Shown here piece by piece: positions 10,317-20,900 of a stretch of 64,000 nucleotides of DNA; positions within the stretch are counted from its first letter, which is position 1, and each line of letters begins with the position of its first letter. Both the position numbers and the translations under genes were made by a program. Location: assembly GCA_947561585.1 (NCBI GenBank), contig CANNZV010000513.1, positions 645,473 through 709,472 of the forward strand, written 5' to 3'. This DNA comes from Caprella mutica. Taxonomy: Eukaryota; Arthropoda; Malacostraca; Amphipoda; Caprellidae. A model generated the notes under the pieces. It ran no database searches. It had not been told where the DNA came from and worked only from the letters and a program-made list of their open reading frames with translations.

Positions 10317-10990
10317 GTCATGAATTGGCCATTTCTTTTGGTCACATAACCATGTTGGTCCACTAATCCACTTGTTTTGTTTTTAGTGAACTCCTTTGCA
10401 GTGATGCCTCTGGTGATCATATCACTTGGCTTATCTTTACTTTCAACATAATGGAAAGATATCTGAACACCATATTTGTTTGTGATTTCTTCTTTCATGT
10501 TCACAATATCCATCACTCTGTTCTTAGTGAATTTGTTCTTGGTTTTGCATTCTGTAAGAATCCATTCAATAACAATTTGTGCATCTATCCAAAAATGCAC
10601 ATTCTTTACACTGTCAGGAGAGGAATCTAGTATAAGAGATAGTCACTTGAATGCCAAGAAAACTGATAAAAGTTCAATCTGAGGGATGCTTTTGTTTTTT
10701 GGAGTAATCTCACCCTTGGCAAATACTAGTTGTGATGAAGTAAGATTAGATGCATAACAACTGAAACCATAACAACTTTTACTACCATCACAAAACACAT
10801 GATATCGAGTGTCTTCATTACTGTCCAGTGTTTTTCTAGGAAATGTTTCTTTTATAACCATTTCTAGGTCTTTTTTCAGGTCATTCCAAAGCTTAAAGGA
10901 TGCTTCAGTGATGGTTTCATCCCAGCTTGTGTTTTCTGTCCATATTTGTCTCATCAGTAGTCTTCCTCGAATTGTCACAGGTAAGGTCAA
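10313..10990 (-). pseudogene. BEL/Pao RT connection and RNase H
   Basis: One reading frame is interrupted by an in-frame TGA at 10643-10645. The first part contains VTIRGRLLMRQIW (thumb/connection) and the RNase H start HVFCDGSKSCYGFSCYAS, with Glu in IPQIELLSVFLAF. The second part has FWIDAQIVIEWI, where the RNase H Asp lies, and ends with SKDKPSDMITRGITAKEF. These are the conserved BEL RNase H blocks. A one-base frameshift at about 10989 separates it from the reverse transcriptase. Confidence 0.88.
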
Positions 10991-11868
10991 AGAGGATCAA
11001 ATAGTTTACTTATGTCACTTAGTACATTTCTTTTAGTTGGTCTATCATTTACAGGAAATTTTATTTTATTTAATGACAAAGTGTCATCTTTTGGGTTATA
11101 TTCATAACCAAGCACCTTTTCCACAGGTTCTGCATGTTTGACAAGATTACCCTCTTTCTCCATTTGGTCTCTCAGAGGAAGATAGTTGGTCATGAAACTT
11201 CTGAGTTTGAATCCACCTTGAGACATGATATCTATGCTGTCATGATACATCTTGTAAAGAGTGTCCACATTTGATGTAGAGAAAAGGAAATTATTTACAT
11301 AGAAACCATTTTTTAGAGCATTTATTGTCTCTGTATTGTCATATTTGTCAAGGTGATATTGGATTACTCTGTTTAATACAAATGGTGAAACATTTAAACC
11401 AAATATAATGCTTCTAAACCTGTAGACTTTGATTTTGCCCTCTTCTTTCCAAAAGAAACAAAATTTGTTTTTATCATTATCATTCTTCAGAAATATTTGA
11501 AGGAAGGCCTTCTCAATGTCAGCAAGTAGTGTATATTTGTTCTGACTGAACTGCATAAGTAATTGAGCAAGATTGCTAAGCAAATCTATACCCTCAAAAC
11601 AGGTTTGGTTAAGAGACTGTGATCTAGCATTAGGTTTGTAGCTACAGTTGAACACAGCTCTGACTTTAGTTGTAGTTTGATTGTCAGTTTTAACTACAGC
11701 ATGATGGGGTAGAAAGAGGTAATCCTCATAATGACTCTCTGATATATTGAGAGACTCAATAGTTCCATCATCTTCTTGCTGCTTGAAGATAGCACTGTAA
11801 CTATCTAATAAGTTTTTGTCTTTCAGATAACTATGAACTTTATGCATAGTAGCCATAGCAACTTTTCA
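10987..11868 (-). pseudogene. BEL/Pao reverse transcriptase, altered active site
   Basis: The frame of 289 codons from ATG 11856 carries the RT blocks: LPHHAVVKTDN, KVRAVFNCSY, LLADIEKAFLQI with catalytic Asp113, FGLNVSPFVLNRVI, and the active-site box, which reads YVNN (residues 186-189) where the RT consensus is YxDD. Loss of both Asp residues should abolish polymerase activity; a YVDN variant may be normal in some BEL lineages, so one of the two changes may be ancestral. An in-frame TGA at 11866-11868 separates it from the preceding protease/linker part. It ends at FDPL just before a frameshift. Confidence 0.9.
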
Positions 11869-12339
11869 GTTAGAAGATAAATTTTTAGCTTCATCTTTGA
11901 ATGGAAGATCTACATAGTAATGATTGTCTATCAATTCTATAGATTCATCAAAACTTCTAATTGCATCCTCCACTGGTTTTGCTAAATCATCATCTTTTAT
12001 GCCTAAGCTTTCTATTTTGAACATGTTCTCCACATTTAAATCAATATCACTATCAGTTTTAGCAAATGATATGAGATTAAAGTATGTTTCATTTGGGTTT
12101 AACATAGAATTGACAAAGAATTCTTCTTTTTTGGAAAGTGACAACTGACTATCAATATTTGGTTCTGTATATTTCTCATCAGTTTCCCTTTCAGTTGTGA
12201 TGAGTTGAACATCAGGCACATAGTTTCTGATGTTGCCTAGAAGTATGATGCCATCATGAACTCTATAAGCACCTCCATTGTTAACTTTTTCAGCTTTGAG
12301 AGGATAATATAGGGAACAAGATCTGCACCAATCAAACAT
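11866..12339 (-). pseudogene. BEL/Pao protease C part and linker to RT
   Basis: It overlaps the end of the preceding frame, with a frameshift near 12310. GGAYRVHDGIILLGNIRNYV is the C end of the protease domain. FKIESLGIKDDDLAKPVEDA matches the linker that opens the pol part in BEL elements. The frame closes at the in-frame TGA shared with the RT entry. Confidence 0.8.
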
Positions 12340-13509
12340 TCAAACTCATCTAAATAATCATCCTTTATATCATTAAAGAATGAATCAGCAAAGCTATAAT
12401 TTTGACATTTTAGTTCATTGATAGCATGTTTAATACCAGGAATAGTATAGTTAACACTAAAATCCCTATCCACTAGGAACTTTGTTTTCATTTTATTTTT
12501 AGGAGTTATGTAGCTAATACATTCAGCTACTTCATATTCTCTGTCACCAGAGCCCATGAATGTTTTCAAGTTGAACTGTTTTTTAGGAAGTTCATTAGGT
12601 AGTTTGAGTTTTCTTCTCAAAGATTCACTTATGTATGAAGATTGAGAGCCAGGATCTATCATACACCTGACTAATTCAATAGAATTTTCTTTTCCCTCAA
12701 CAAGCATAGAAATAGAAGGGATTATAGTGGTCGAATTATTGGTACATGTAGAGTTTGTGAAAATACACATGTTATTTTGACATGTTTCAGTAGGTTTAAC
12801 CTTAGATGTTTTGCACACTGCAGATATGTGAGTTGCACTGTTACACAAGCCACATGGATAAATTAGTCCAGTTTTATTTCCAGGACAATCTGATCTATTG
12901 TGTTTTCCACTACATGCATCACAGAGACCAAGTTGTTTCAATCTTTTAATTCTGGCATCAGCATTAGGGTACAATTTACACTTAATTAAAGAGTGATTTT
13001 CCATACACATTTTGCAGGGTTTGAATGAACTTGATTTACCAGAATTTTTATCATTTGTTTGAATATTAAAATTATGCAATGAAGAAATTGGGCTTTTTCT
13101 CACTTCTGGTGTAAAGTTTGTCTTCATTGATGGAGGCTTAGTTAGGTTTCCTTGAGACTTATTTAGTGTAGACTCTGAGTAGTTATTGATTGATCTACAA
13201 TTTTTCTGAAGTGATCTTATAACCTCATTGAAATGGTTCATGATGTCTGATGTTGATGAGTAATCAGTCCCAGTAATGTAACTCAACTCAGTTTTGAAGT
13301 TGTATGGAAGTTTTTCTAAGAGTATGAAACTAACCATTTTGTTTCCAAGACTTCTATCTATCAATGCATCATAACCAAAATTCTTCAGTTCATAGATTGA
13401 TACTCTGGCTGAGTTGAAGAATTTTCTCATAGCATCAAAATCATTGGGAGCAGGTGACTTAAGTTTCATAATATTGCTAAGATGCCTATCAATTACAGTA
13501 TCTGTATCT
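12237..13509 (-). pseudogene. BEL/Pao gag C part, zinc knuckles and protease
   Basis: The frame opens after a frameshift near 13510 and is open for about 410 codons from ATG 13469. Residues 1-90 are gag (ARVSIYELKNFGYDALIDRS). Three cysteine/histidine knuckles follow at about 152-164 (CKMCMENHSLIKC), 183-195 (CDACSGKHNRSDC) and 206-219 (CGLCNSATHISAVC). The aspartic protease box is CMIDPGSQSSYI, Asp272; the usual Ser or Thr after the Asp is Pro here, which is unusual for an active retroviral-type protease. Confidence 0.88.
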
Positions 13510-14295
13510 AGAAACTCCTTTTAAGAAATTCAATTGCAATTTCATAATTAGCATCTTCATTAGATAGATGTTTGACCACATCTAAAGCACTTCCTCTCAA
13601 TGAGTTTCTTAAATACACCAACTTAGCACAATCAGTGTATAGTTCATCTCTTGTACCAATCAAATCATTGAACTGATTCAGGAAGTCACTAAACTGTATC
13701 ACATCATCTTGTGATCCAGAGAAAGTAGGCACTTTAATTTCTTGAGCTTTAGCATGGCGAGTTTGAAGGAATTTGCCTAAATGTTTGAAGAAGGTTCTTT
13801 CATCCGAGTTGAAATCATCATTTTCATCTCTTACGGATTCGATTGGGAAATTTGTTGTTCAACAGCAAATCTATAGTCAACATTACCTTGAAATAATGCA
13901 TCATAATATTCAGGGTCTTTATTTCCAATATCAAATGAATCATATACTTGAAGAATGTCTCCATTTAAGTGATCTATTGAAGTTAATTTATCAATAACAG
14001 TTCTCAGTTGTTGCCGGACAAAATGAGAACTCAAAGTAACATCTTCCAGGTTGTTCAAAATCCTAGTAATAGTTCTTTTTAAGTTAGTTCTTTCTTGAAC
14101 CAATGCTTTAGTTTCTTTTTTAGCTTTATCTAAAGCTTTTGCAATTTCAATTCTATAATTTGATCCATCTTTTATGACATGGTCTGAGTCATAACTGTCA
14201 TGTGTTGCCACAAAAGCAGCTGCAGCATCTTTTTGGGTATGAGACCTAGGGACTCTGCCAGTTTTTGGCTTAGCACCAGTTTCATTTTCACCCAT
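13508..14295 (-). pseudogene. BEL/Pao gag N part
   Basis: It starts at ATG 14295 (MGENETGAKPKTGRVP). The first frame is helical and charged (EIAKALDKAKKETKALVQER) for 154 residues and is closed by TAA at 13831 after a frameshift. The other frame continues without a gap and includes VPTFSGSQDDVIQFSDFLNQ and CAKLVYLRNSLRGSALDVV, the conserved BEL gag core, up to a second frameshift near 13510. Confidence 0.85.
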
Positions 14296-14579
14296 TTTAC
14301 AATTGTTGATCTCTGATCTTCAAAGATTAACAGATTTTTAACTTTTTATTTAGCTCAAAATTCTAAATAAATTATCAAAGCTAATTTAATATTTACACAA
14401 TATTTACAATATTAGGTGTATAATTTGATGAAGCATGAAATTTCAATAATTAGATATTTAGGAAATTTAAGTTAGAAACATTATTATTATTATTAAAGTT
14501 ATTATAAGACAAGTTCACAAGTAATAAATTTAATACAACAACAGGGTAGCCATACAGTACATTTTCTACAATTAATTTT
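14296..14579 (-). other. BEL/Pao 5' leader
   Basis: This is the non-coding leader between the 5' LTR (in element orientation) and gag. The primer-binding site should lie just inside the LTR at about 14560-14579, but I could not assign a tRNA to it. Confidence 0.6.
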
Positions 14580-15177
14580 TGTTAAAACTATCAAAGCATT
14601 TAGGAATTAATTAGGGACACACACTTGCAAAGAAATACTAAATAGGTCAAGCAATTAGCAACAATGCAATGAATAGTGTGGTCTTACCTTGATAGTGGAG
14701 AAGGGTCAGCTACCTCTGTTGTTGTAGAAGATGTGTCCTTCTACAGGGCTAACTTGAGAGTTGGTCTATTCAAGATGCCTTTAGTAGTACTAGTATAGCA
14801 CTAAAGTGTTCAATGTTGTGTTATTGAGCTCAATAGTGTTTGTAGGGTAGAGGGTTTGTGCAAGTTAGGGTTATGTGATGATGATGGTAGTGCGTAAGCT
14901 ATAGGCTGAAGCTCATGCAGAATCAAGAAGCATTAAATCACTCATGCATTAAATGTTTCGTGCAAAACATTAATTATAAGGTTAAACTTGTGCAACTCTG
15001 TGGAAGAAAAGAGATTAGAGAAGTGGCAATAGGCATTAAATACGAATATTTACAAGCTTAGGAGATAACAATCATGCATGCTTGATGCTCAGTCCAATCT
15101 ACAGTCCAATCTAAACATGGAAGTACTAGAATCTAAAAGACCAGCAGATTTACTAAAAGGCGGAAGTAACTTTCGCA
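14580..15177 (-). repeat. BEL/Pao LTR (5' LTR in element orientation)
   Basis: It is about 98% identical to the other LTR over the alignable part. It carries an extra stretch around CAATCTACAGTCCAATCTAA (about 15095-15140) that the other copy lacks. Confidence 0.9.
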
Positions 15178-15405
15178 CTAATCAATGAATTAATTAATGA
15201 AGTAATTAATGAAGTAATCAATGAAGTAATCAATGAAGTAATCAATGAAGTAATCAATGAAGTTATTAATGAAGTAATTAATGAAGTAATCAATTAAGTA
15301 ATTAATGAAGTAATTAATGAAGTAATCAATTAAGTAATCAATGAGGTAATTAATGAAGTAATCAATGAAGTATTCAATGAAGTAATTAATGAAGTAATCA
15401 ATGAA
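15178..15405. repeat. 12-bp minisatellite, right part
   Basis: It has the same GAAGTAATCAAT unit as 7486-7663, continuing in register beyond the retrotransposon. Confidence 0.85.
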
Positions 15406-15632
15406 TTAAAAGCCTGAAGCGTATTTGTAAAATAGAAGGAAGTTATTTTCCACAACAGTAAAATCACACACCAAATTTTCCCTTCAAAATGCAAGAGTTA
15501 CCCAAACACAAAAACAGTCTTAAAGGGAATAACAAAACAATTATCTGTACAAGAAAAATAACGACTCTTGCATTTAACATTACTATGTTAGTTACTGTGA
15601 ATTAAAGGCATTGTAATGAAGGGAATAATGAG

Positions 15633-15680
15633 GTAGGGTAAGTTATGAATTATCAGACGGTTCCACATTTTCGATCATAT
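15633..15680. mobile_element. MITE-A left arm, truncated
   Basis: AGGGTAAGTTATGAATTATC, then GACGGTTCCACATTTTCG and ATCATATAG are the MITE-A left arm. It is cut off where MITE-D sequence starts. Confidence 0.7.
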
Positions 15681-15752
15681 AGTAGGAGTCCTCTATAGTG
15701 AACTCCAACTAGTTCACTGTAGAGAGTTTACTCCACTATAGAGGATTTAAGA
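15681..15752. mobile_element. MITE-D short copy
   Basis: GTCCTCTATAGTGAACTCC pairs imperfectly with GAGTTTACTCCACTATAGAG, giving a small palindrome that looks like MITE-D ends with most of the middle deleted. Confidence 0.6.
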
Positions 15753-15767
15753 GATAAATAGAAGATT

Positions 15768-16348
15768 AGATTATGTGCACTCGGTAGAGTGCATACCTTC
15801 GCCTCCGCTTTGTCTGTTCTCTCCCAAAATTTAAGAAACTGCTAACTGGATAATAACCAATCGTCCCACCAAGTTTCATGCAATATGGTACAATACTTTT
15901 TGAGTTATAAATGACCTTGACCTTTGACCGGATCGCTTCGAAAATTCTACCAGATAGTTCCTGGACATTGACTAATCGTCCCATCAAATTTCAGAAAATT
16001 TAGTTGAATACTTTTGGAGTTATTGAGTTATAAATGGCCTTGACCTTGATCTTTGACCCGATCGCTCCTGAAATCTATCAAAATTGTTCCTGTATATTGA
16101 CCAATTGCCCCACCAAGTTTCATGCAATATGATTCAATACTTTTTGAGTTATAAATGACCATGACCTTGATCTTTGACCGTGTCGCTCCCAAAATTCTAC
16201 CAGCAGGTCACTGGACATTGACCAATCGTTTCACTAAATTCCAGCCAATTTGGTTGTACACTTTTTCAGTTAAGCGAATAACAAGATGATAAATAAATGA
16301 AGTCCGATCAAAATATAACCTTCCCGCATTCTGCGAAGGTAACTAGCC
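15768..16348 (-). repeat. FAM-F copy 1 (reverse orientation)
   Basis: This 580-bp block runs from GTGCACTCGGTAGAGTGCAT to CCCGCATTCTGCGAAGGTAA. Its reverse complement matches 55859-56440 along the whole length. Internally it has about four degenerate subrepeats of roughly 110 bp around ACCAAGTTTCATGCAATATG, TTTTTGAGTTATAAATGACC and TTGACCTTTGACC. There is no coding frame. Confidence 0.85.
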
Positions 16349-16431
16349 TTTTCATGGCAGATTGTCTTTTTTAAAAATATCATTATACAGGATATATCAT
16401 TTATCAGAACTCTAAAATCAGGATGGTTCAC

Positions 16432-16512
16432 TACACATGACTTCACTATAGAGGAGTTGCACTGGTAGAACTCCTCTATAGTGAAATATAACTAATTTAC
16501 TATATAGAGATG
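16432..16512. mobile_element. MITE-D short copy
   Basis: CTTCACTATAGAGGAGTTGC and GAACTCCTCTATAGTGAAAT face each other as an inverted repeat. Confidence 0.6.
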
Positions 16513-16547
16513 CAGAGAAAACTTATAGTCATTTGTGGCAGACTAAA

Positions 16548-16910
16548 CTAAATTGTCCTGGCGACGAATTGTCCTGGCGACGAATTGTCATGGTGACGAA
16601 TTGTCCTGGCGACGAATTGTCCTGGCGACGAATTGTCCCCGCGACGAATTGTCCTCGCGACGAAAAGTCCCCGCGACGAATTATCTTCGCGACGAATTGT
16701 CCCCGCGACGAATTGTCCCCGCGATGAATTGTCCCCGAGACGAATTGTCCCCGCGACGAATTGTCCCCGCGACGAATTGTCCTCGCGACGAATTGTCCGA
16801 TCGCTATGAATTGTCCGATCGCTATGAATTGTCCCCGCGACGAATTGTCCTCGCGACGAATTGTCCTCGCGACGAATCGTCCGCAACGAATTTTCAGCGA
16901 CTAATTGTCC
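16548..16910. repeat. 16-bp minisatellite
   Basis: The unit is GACGAATTGTCCCCGC with CCTGGC, CCTCGC and CCGATCGCTAT variants, about 22 copies. The unit length is not a multiple of three, so the overlapping open frames are not evidence of coding. Confidence 0.9.
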
Positions 16911-17053
16911 TAGCTCCCTTTCACCTCGGTAGGATAAAATTGATCAAATAACAATTAAGTTTCATTAACATTTATAGGCAATTGATGTGCAAAGTCAATA
17001 TTTCGACAGTTGTTTTTAGGCAATAATTGTTAGTTTGACTAATTAGCTAAACA

Positions 17054-17134
17054 CACCTGCTAATCACCTGCTAACACCTGTAATGAATAATAGGTATGAC
17101 GTAATGGAGTGTCAAAACAATGGGGGTATATAAG
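17054..17134 (+). promoter_or_regulatory. Candidate promoter: three phased E-boxes, CRE-like site, TATA box
   Basis: CACCTG occurs at 17054, 17065 and 17075, about one helical turn apart. TGACGTAAT follows at 17097 and TATATAAG at 17127. A start near 17160 would be expected. The lipase-like ATG is 750 bp downstream and a possible 3' splice site (TTTATTTTTTCAG, ending 17852) lies just before it, so a 5' UTR intron is possible. Caution: ACTGCATTGGACTGCATT here has a relative near 53018, next to another FAM-E copy and another CACCTG cluster, so the module may belong to a repeat. Confidence 0.35.
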
Positions 17135-17175
17135 AGAGATAGAAAAAGAGACTGCATTGGACTGCATTCATTTAC

Positions 17176-17402
17176 CATTGGCAGATCGTCTGTTATTGTC
17201 CATTACGGTAAATATTGATGGTATTTTATCGTAAAATATCATAATAAAGACATTAGCCTCAGGAATGTCCGACGAAAGACGATAGACTAAAAGTGTTTTT
17301 AATTTATGATAAATTACTATTGTATTTTTGTCTAATCATTTATTGTCGTAGATAGATGATCTTTTTATCATCGATTATAATCACCGATAGAGAACCGATA
17401 AT
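17176..17402 (+). mobile_element. FAM-E copy 2
   Basis: It is collinear with copy 1 from GGCAGATCGTCTGTTATTG to ATCACCGATAGAG. Confidence 0.75.
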
Positions 17403-17599
17403 CGGTGATTAATGTTTAACTTTATAATTTATTGTTCCTTTTGATTTAATTATTTATTTAATGTTTCACAGTCACTGTTAGAATTATTCGATTGTTTTAA
17501 TTCAACTTCAGAAATATCATCTAATTAATATAACCTGTATATTATCAACAGTTAATAATTATTATATATGTTAAACATACATTAATTGGCATCTCTAGG

Positions 17600-17715
17600 G
17601 TAAGTTCTGAGTTATCGGGCAGTTCAACATTTTCGATCATATAACAATAATATAATAGTGGCTATAAAACTTTTCTTATATAAGTAATAACAGTCCCATA
17701 ACTCGGCACTAACAC
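17600..17715. mobile_element. MITE-A copy, right arm degenerate
   Basis: The left arm AGGGTAAGTTCTGAGTTATC, GGGCAGTTC and ATTTTCGATCATATAAC is clear. The right arm is recognisable only as CTTATATAAG plus AACAGTCCCATAACTCGGCA. Confidence 0.55.
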
Positions 17716-17911
17716 TATTTTACGGATGTATTTTTTATGGTTTTAAGGTACTGCTGTGGGCGAAAATGTATGATATTAATTATGTTAATTATGATATTAA
17801 ATAATTATTTGTTATTAATTAGCATATATATTTGTCTTATTTTTATTTTTTCAGAAAGCCTTTAAAATAATATTTTTATTTATTACTATAATATTCAATT
17901 GCTGTGTCACC

Positions 17912-20900
17912 ATGAGCAAATTATTGGGTGAGTAATTCAATTAAATCTAATACAATTATTGATATTAATTTCAGTACAATTTGTATTATCATTTAAAACA
18001 TTTTTGAGGTCAATAATATTAATTTCCTATTCCTATTCTGCAAGCGGTATCATTTTTAATGCTTTCATATTTAAAATGATAAAGCAAGCTATTGTTTCCA
18101 TTTAATCTTCAAAACATCCAACATCATTTCAATTTACAATATCTTCTTTTCAAAATTTTCTTTAAAATTTTTAATTTGAAAAAAATTAATTTGAATTTTT
18201 TCATTATTTTTTTAATTTTTTAAATTTTCTCCCCCCAGTGCTGTGTTTACTGAGTACCGTCACACTGTGCTCATCAGTGCTGTCCTTCGACATGCTGGAG
18301 GACATGTTGGCAGACATTGGGCAGAGGGTCAGTAGGATGGACACCAGAGATCACGAGGACACCATTGTCTGTGTCTACTCTGATAGGTGACAAAAAACGT
18401 AAAGCATTTAGGGCGGTTTCTCACGGGGCGTTTTTGTCAATTAAACTGACGTATTAAAAAACGCCAACTCGAAGTGTACATGCAAAACACACACGTTTAT
18501 ACAGTAGTAGCGTTTTTTATGGAGCGTTTTCTTTGTTGCGGCATGAGAAAAACGCTCGTATGAAGGGGGCTTTTAGGGGTAAGTTACGAATTATCGGACA
18601 GTACCATATTTTCGATCATAATTGAAAAAGGCAAATAATTAAAATAATGGACTAAAATTTATAATATTCCCTTAATGTTCGATAATGTGAAGCTGTTCGG
18701 CAGTTCCTAACTTGCCCCATAGTTACTAGTTAGTATAGTAGTTACATGAAAAATTAACGAGATATGGATATAATTCATGTATTTATCCTTTTAGTGATCA
18801 GCAATTCTTTCGCTCCAATATCATCTCTTTTTATTTGTTATTTATGTGTTTATGAGTTGGTAAGACTTAGTCCTCTTAACCCACTCTGCTAGGATATTAT
18901 TCAAATTAAATGATGTGAATTCATAATTTTCAGAGTCTACAACAGTAGAGCTCCTCTATAGTGGAGTCCTCTATAGTGAATGTAGAGTCCTGAGTAAGAG
19001 AAATAATCTGTATATTGAGCAAATTTTCTTTAGTCTGTCTTAAAAGTGTCATCCTAACGGCCATTTATGGCCGACTAAAGAAAATTTGTTCACTATACGG
19101 GCTAGTTCTCTCACTCAGGACTCTACGTTCACTGTAGAGAAGTTCTACTTTATTTGTAGTTTTTTTCATGCGGATAATACATTTCAGAGAAAATCCCTTC
19201 TTCCCCTCCACTCCATTCACAACTGGAGAAGCTTTTTTGGAGGAGACAGGCTTCAACGGCTCCCAGAGAATCATCTTCGGTATTTTCGACTACACTGTCA
19301 TCTCTCAGTTCTTCATAGTACGTCTCTACAGCAATTCTTATGTTTTACAGTCAATAATTACTTGCTGTTGTTAATAGGCAACCCGAGTTATCGGAGAGTT
19401 CCAAATTTTCGATTCCTACATGTTCGAAAATTCGGATTCTTTCAATAACTCGAAAGGTACTGTAGTTAGTTTTCTGAACTTTAATAACTAAATAGCATTT
19501 TGAATTAGTTCCAAAGATTATGAATAAACAATTATAATTAGATTATCACCAACTATCAAAGGGGCTTGGGATCAGTTGTGAAATTTACGATTTAAGAGCT
19601 AGACTTATACATAAAAATTACTTTTTAATTTATAATTGACATATCATTTAATAGTAAAAGGAAATATCAATAATGGATTTAAGAGGAACAACTGATGGTT
19701 CTATTTTTTTAATTAATTTCCTAAAAACTAAAATCATAAATACCAGATTTAAAATTAGAAAAAAGTTAATTTCTTCTTTTGGGAAAGTAGAATTTTAAGT
19801 TGAATCCTATTTTTCACTATCTGCAACATATTAGTTATTCGTTGCAATGATCATTTCCACATTAATGTTCATATCAGATGAGTTCGTTTATTGACTTTGA
19901 TGCGATTCACGTGTTCGTGATTTGGGAAGAGGGACAGAACATCTTCCAGTTGGAGAATCTAGAGGACTATCCTGGTGATTATAACTTGAGGATGGAAAAA
20001 GTTGAACCTACTGCTCAGTATGTGGAAAATATGATCAACGACATCAGTGTGAGTTTTTTAATACTTCGACTGGTTCATTTATAATTTTGAGAATTACTTT
20101 AGATCAGGGTGAAGCAAGTAAATTGCGGCACACTAACTAACTAGGTTGTATGCATGGAGATAAATAATTACTATAAGAAATTTACCTGATATAAAACATA
20201 TTCAGTAACTGTAATTAATTCTTCAGTTACTAGATAGCTGCTTAATAACTATTTATAATTGTTGATAACTGTTCATTAACTGTAAATAACTGAATAACTG
20301 ATACTTTACCATCGTACACTGATTATTAATTGTAGAACATCAGATAAGTTATAAAATAATATTTACTTCAATCCAGAGTACGGGTACAACTGTGGACCCA
20401 TCGAAAGTAGAATTCTTCACCTCTGGTCTTGGTTCTCAAGTTGCGGCTCTAGTCGGTAGCAGCATTCAGGGCATTGGCACTATCATAGGTTGGTGATGAT
20501 AGCGATTGTGACGATATGCTTTTAAGAGCATAAATCTCGAAAATATTATAGACGGAGAGAATTAAAGAGTATTAAATGGTTCTACACCAGCGGTATATAG
20601 TATTCGATACCATTATGTCTGTGATATTTTTAAGATCTATGATTTTAAAAGCATATCGTCACAATCCTATAGTGATGATACACATTGATGCATAGAAAAT
20701 ATAGTAGTCAGTTCAAGATAATTAAATCCAAATGTGTCTTCATTCACTGCATAGATAGTTTACAATGTTTGGTTCACCTTTCTTACATTCTACACATTAT
20801 TTGTGTTAAACCTTCTGATAACAGTTTTTTGACCTTCTTCAAAAGAAATCATGTAGCTATGGCAGCTCAAGCCGACCTTAACCCTTTCGCTCCTAATGGG

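Larger units (their letters stand above)
7664..15177 (-). mobile_element. BEL/Pao LTR retrotransposon, coding frames broken
   Basis: Two LTRs (7664-8232 and 14580-15177) bound a 6.3-kb interior that reads on the minus strand as gag, protease, reverse transcriptase, RNase H, integrase and a C-terminal domain. That gene order and the domain types place it in BEL/Pao. The LTRs differ at about a dozen substitutions plus small indels (about 2%), including a block of roughly 30 bp present only in the 14580 copy. The flanks GTAA (7660-7663) and CTAA (15178-15181) look like a 4-bp target duplicate with one mismatch; removing the element and one copy restores the 12-bp repeat register. The interior has about six frameshifts and three in-frame TGA codons, so this copy is not autonomous. 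Confidence 0.93.

Noticed and set aside
10109..11868. TGA read as tryptophan (altered genetic code)
   Set aside because: TGG is used for Trp in the same element and in the lipase-like gene; premature stops in a dying element are a simpler explanation.
16548..16951. Open frames on both strands through the 16-bp repeat
   Set aside because: The unit is not a multiple of three and simply lacks stops; frames exist on both strands at once.
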